64,000 bases of DNA from Prevotella sp. UBA2711 (lineage in GTDB: Bacteria > Bacteroidota > Bacteroidia > Bacteroidales > Bacteroidaceae), in the NCBI GenBank assembly GCA_002354095.1, contig DEKX01000030.1, forward strand, positions 62,353 through 126,352. The letters run 5' to 3'. The notes below the pieces were generated by a model. The model saw only the letters and a list, made by a program, of their open reading frames with translations. It was not told where the DNA came from and ran no database searches. Shown here one piece after another: positions 62,781 through 64,000 of the stretch. The position numbers were made by a program, and so were the translations under genes. Every line of letters starts with the position of its first letter. Position 1 is the stretch's first letter.

Positions 62781-64000
62781 CCTGTAACTATCTTCTTGAT
62801 TTCATTCAGTTTGTTAAGTGCTTCCAGAGGGGTAAGGTTGTTGACGTCCAATTCCAATATTTCGTCACGGACCTGACTGAGCACAGGATCGTCTAACTGG
62901 AAGAATGATAACTGCATGCCCTCACGGCTCTGCGCTATCTCGGTAGTAGGCTTACCGGCTTTACCGACTTGGGCATTGTCGGCTTCCAACTGTTGCAGGA
63001 TGACATTGGCACGCTTCACAATACTCTTAGGCATACCGGCTATCTCTGCCACATGGATACCGAAAGAGTGTTCCGACCCGCCTTTTTCGAGCTTTCGCAG
63101 GAAAATGACTTTGCCATCCACCTCCTTCACACTGACATTATAGTTGCGAATACGACTGAAGTGTTTCTCCATCTCATTGAGCTCGTGATAATGGGTGGCA
63201 AAGAGGGTACGAGCCTGCGCTCTGGAATGTTCATGCAAATATTCCACAATGGCCCACGCAATAGAAATACCGTCATACGTACTCGTACCACGACCCAATT
63301 CGTCAAAGAGCACCAGCGAACGGGGCGTCACATTATTCAGAATATTGGCTGCCTCCGTCATCTCCACCATGAATGTGGATTCGCCCAGCGAGATATTGTC
63401 TGAAGCACCCACACGGGTGAAAATCTTATCCACCAAACCGATTCTCGCGCTCTCTGCAGGCACAAACGAACCTATCTGCGCCAACAGTACTATCAATGCC
63501 GTCTGGCGCAACAACGCTGATTTACCGGCCATATTAGGACCCGTGATAATGATGATTTGCTGATGTTCATTGTCGAGCATCACATCATTGGGCACATAAT
63601 GCTCGCCCATCGGCAACTGGGTCTCTATCACCGGATGGCGACCCTGACGGATGTCTATCACGTTGCTTTCGTCAATCTGTGGACGGATGTAATGCTGTTC
63701 CTCAGCTGTCTTGGCAGCACTGAGCAGACAGTCGAGATGGGCAATGATACTGGCATCCTGTTGCACCTGAGGGATGAACTCCTGCAGGGCTTGCACCAAC
63801 TCGCTGAAGAGTCGCTGTTCGAGGGAGAGTATCTTGTCCTCAGCACCCAGAATCTTGTCTTCATACTCCTTCAGTTCCTGTGTGATATAGCGCTCTGCCT
63901 GAGCCAGCGTCTGCTTGCGCACCCACTCGGCTGGCACCTTGTCCTTATACGTATTACGCACCTCAAGATAATAGCCGAACACATTGTTATAGCCTATCTT
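62774..64000 (-). CDS. mutS: DNA mismatch repair protein MutS, 5' part cut by window
   Basis: 409 codons are visible; the frame continues past the window edge, so the start is missing. MutS detects mismatches and recruits MutL. The ABC-type ATPase is complete: Walker A GPNMAGKSALLRQTA, the signature SLGESTFMVEMTEAANIL, Walker B SLVLFDELGRGTSTYDG and the H-loop TLFATHYHELNEME. The clamp and core helices precede it. The C-terminal tail (ELDVNNLTPLEALNKLNEIKKIV) is the MutL/tetramer-contact helix. Confidence 0.98.
   Translation of the reverse strand, partial: KIGYNNVFGYYLEVRNTYKDKVPAEWVRKQTLAQAERYITQELKEYEDKILGAEDKILSLEQRLFSELVQALQEFIPQVQQDASIIAHLDCLLSAAKTAEEQHYIRPQIDESNVIDIRQGRHPVIETQLPMGEHYVPNDVMLDNEHQQIIIITGPNMAGKSALLRQTALIVLLAQIGSFVPAESARIGLVDKIFTRVGASDNISLGESTFMVEMTEAANILNNVTPRSLVLFDELGRGTSTYDGISIAWAIVEYLHEHSRAQARTLFATHYHELNEMEKHFSRIRNYNVSVKEVDGKVIFLRKLEKGGSEHSFGIHVAEIAGMPKSIVKRANVILQQLEADNAQVGKAGKPTTEIAQSREGMQLSFFQLDDPVLSQVRDEILELDVNNLTPLEALNKLNEIKKIVTGK

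Overview
The window is chromosomal DNA from a member of the Bacteroidales, most like Prevotella or a close relative. The evidence is the promoter type (a TAnnTTTG -7 element, usually followed by GCA, a few bases to a few tens of bases before the start codon), weak or absent Shine-Dalgarno sequences, and typical Bacteroidetes families: DUF4294, DUF4254, GH3-like, tandem FKBP lipoproteins, streptopain-like C10 protease with BspA-type LRRs, and an aminotransferase beginning with a GHGDD motif. No rRNA, tRNA or CRISPR array was found by eye. Both ends cut genes: an esterase at the left and mutS at the right.

Layout. 0-11.3 kb holds housekeeping and metabolic genes: esterase, TamB/AsmA-like protein, SGNH esterase, ruvB-coaD-M28 peptidase, sirtuin, xpt-xanthine permease-radical SAM/SPASM, and an EamA exporter. 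11.3-16.4 kb is an AT-rich accessory stretch: a decayed IS4-type transposase, three genes of unknown role (lipoprotein, MORN-like secreted protein, small P-loop protein with a long structured leader) and a HEPN/MNT toxin-antitoxin pair. 16.5-31 kb returns to core genes: U32 protease-like protein, sufE, three tandem histidine phosphatases (one apparently inactive), a conserved unknown, rpoN, a PAP2-like membrane protein, purE, ispG, a ComM-type ATPase, DUF4294, an ABC ATPase and a CobD-like enzyme. 31-39 kb carries pnp, ybeY, a C26-M19 fusion peptidase, an Lrp regulator, three FKBP isomerases and a small lipoprotein. 39.2-42.8 kb is again accessory: a second MNT gene with a HEPN remnant, a second copy of the structured leader, and a mosaic C10 protease. 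43-49 kb has a Dna2-like nuclease-helicase, a lipoprotein, and an ECF sigma factor fused to a transmembrane helix and an outer-membrane beta-barrel. 49-64 kb is core: aldo/keto reductase, DUF3108, Ig-like lipoprotein, GH3-like, rnc-fabF-acpP, pdxB, DUF4254-glycosyltransferase 9, rubredoxin, ychF, lgt and mutS.

Most notable observations. (1) The sigma factor-TM-beta-barrel fusion at 47.1-48.8 kb could physically link RNA polymerase to the outer membrane. Its 5' region shares an 18-bp palindromic motif and a leader peptide with the lipoprotein gene beside it. (2) A family of degenerate 7-bp tandem tracts lies both between genes and inside at least six of them. Two genes also carry a nearly identical 34-bp palindromic core flanked by these tracts, read from opposite strands. 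(3) Intergenic tracts with an 11- or 22-bp period recur at four places. (4) Two long leaders, on opposite strands about 24 kb apart, share motifs and spacing and look like members of one RNA family. (5) The third histidine phosphatase has lost both catalytic motifs.

All coordinates come from reading the sequence. No database or folding program was run.
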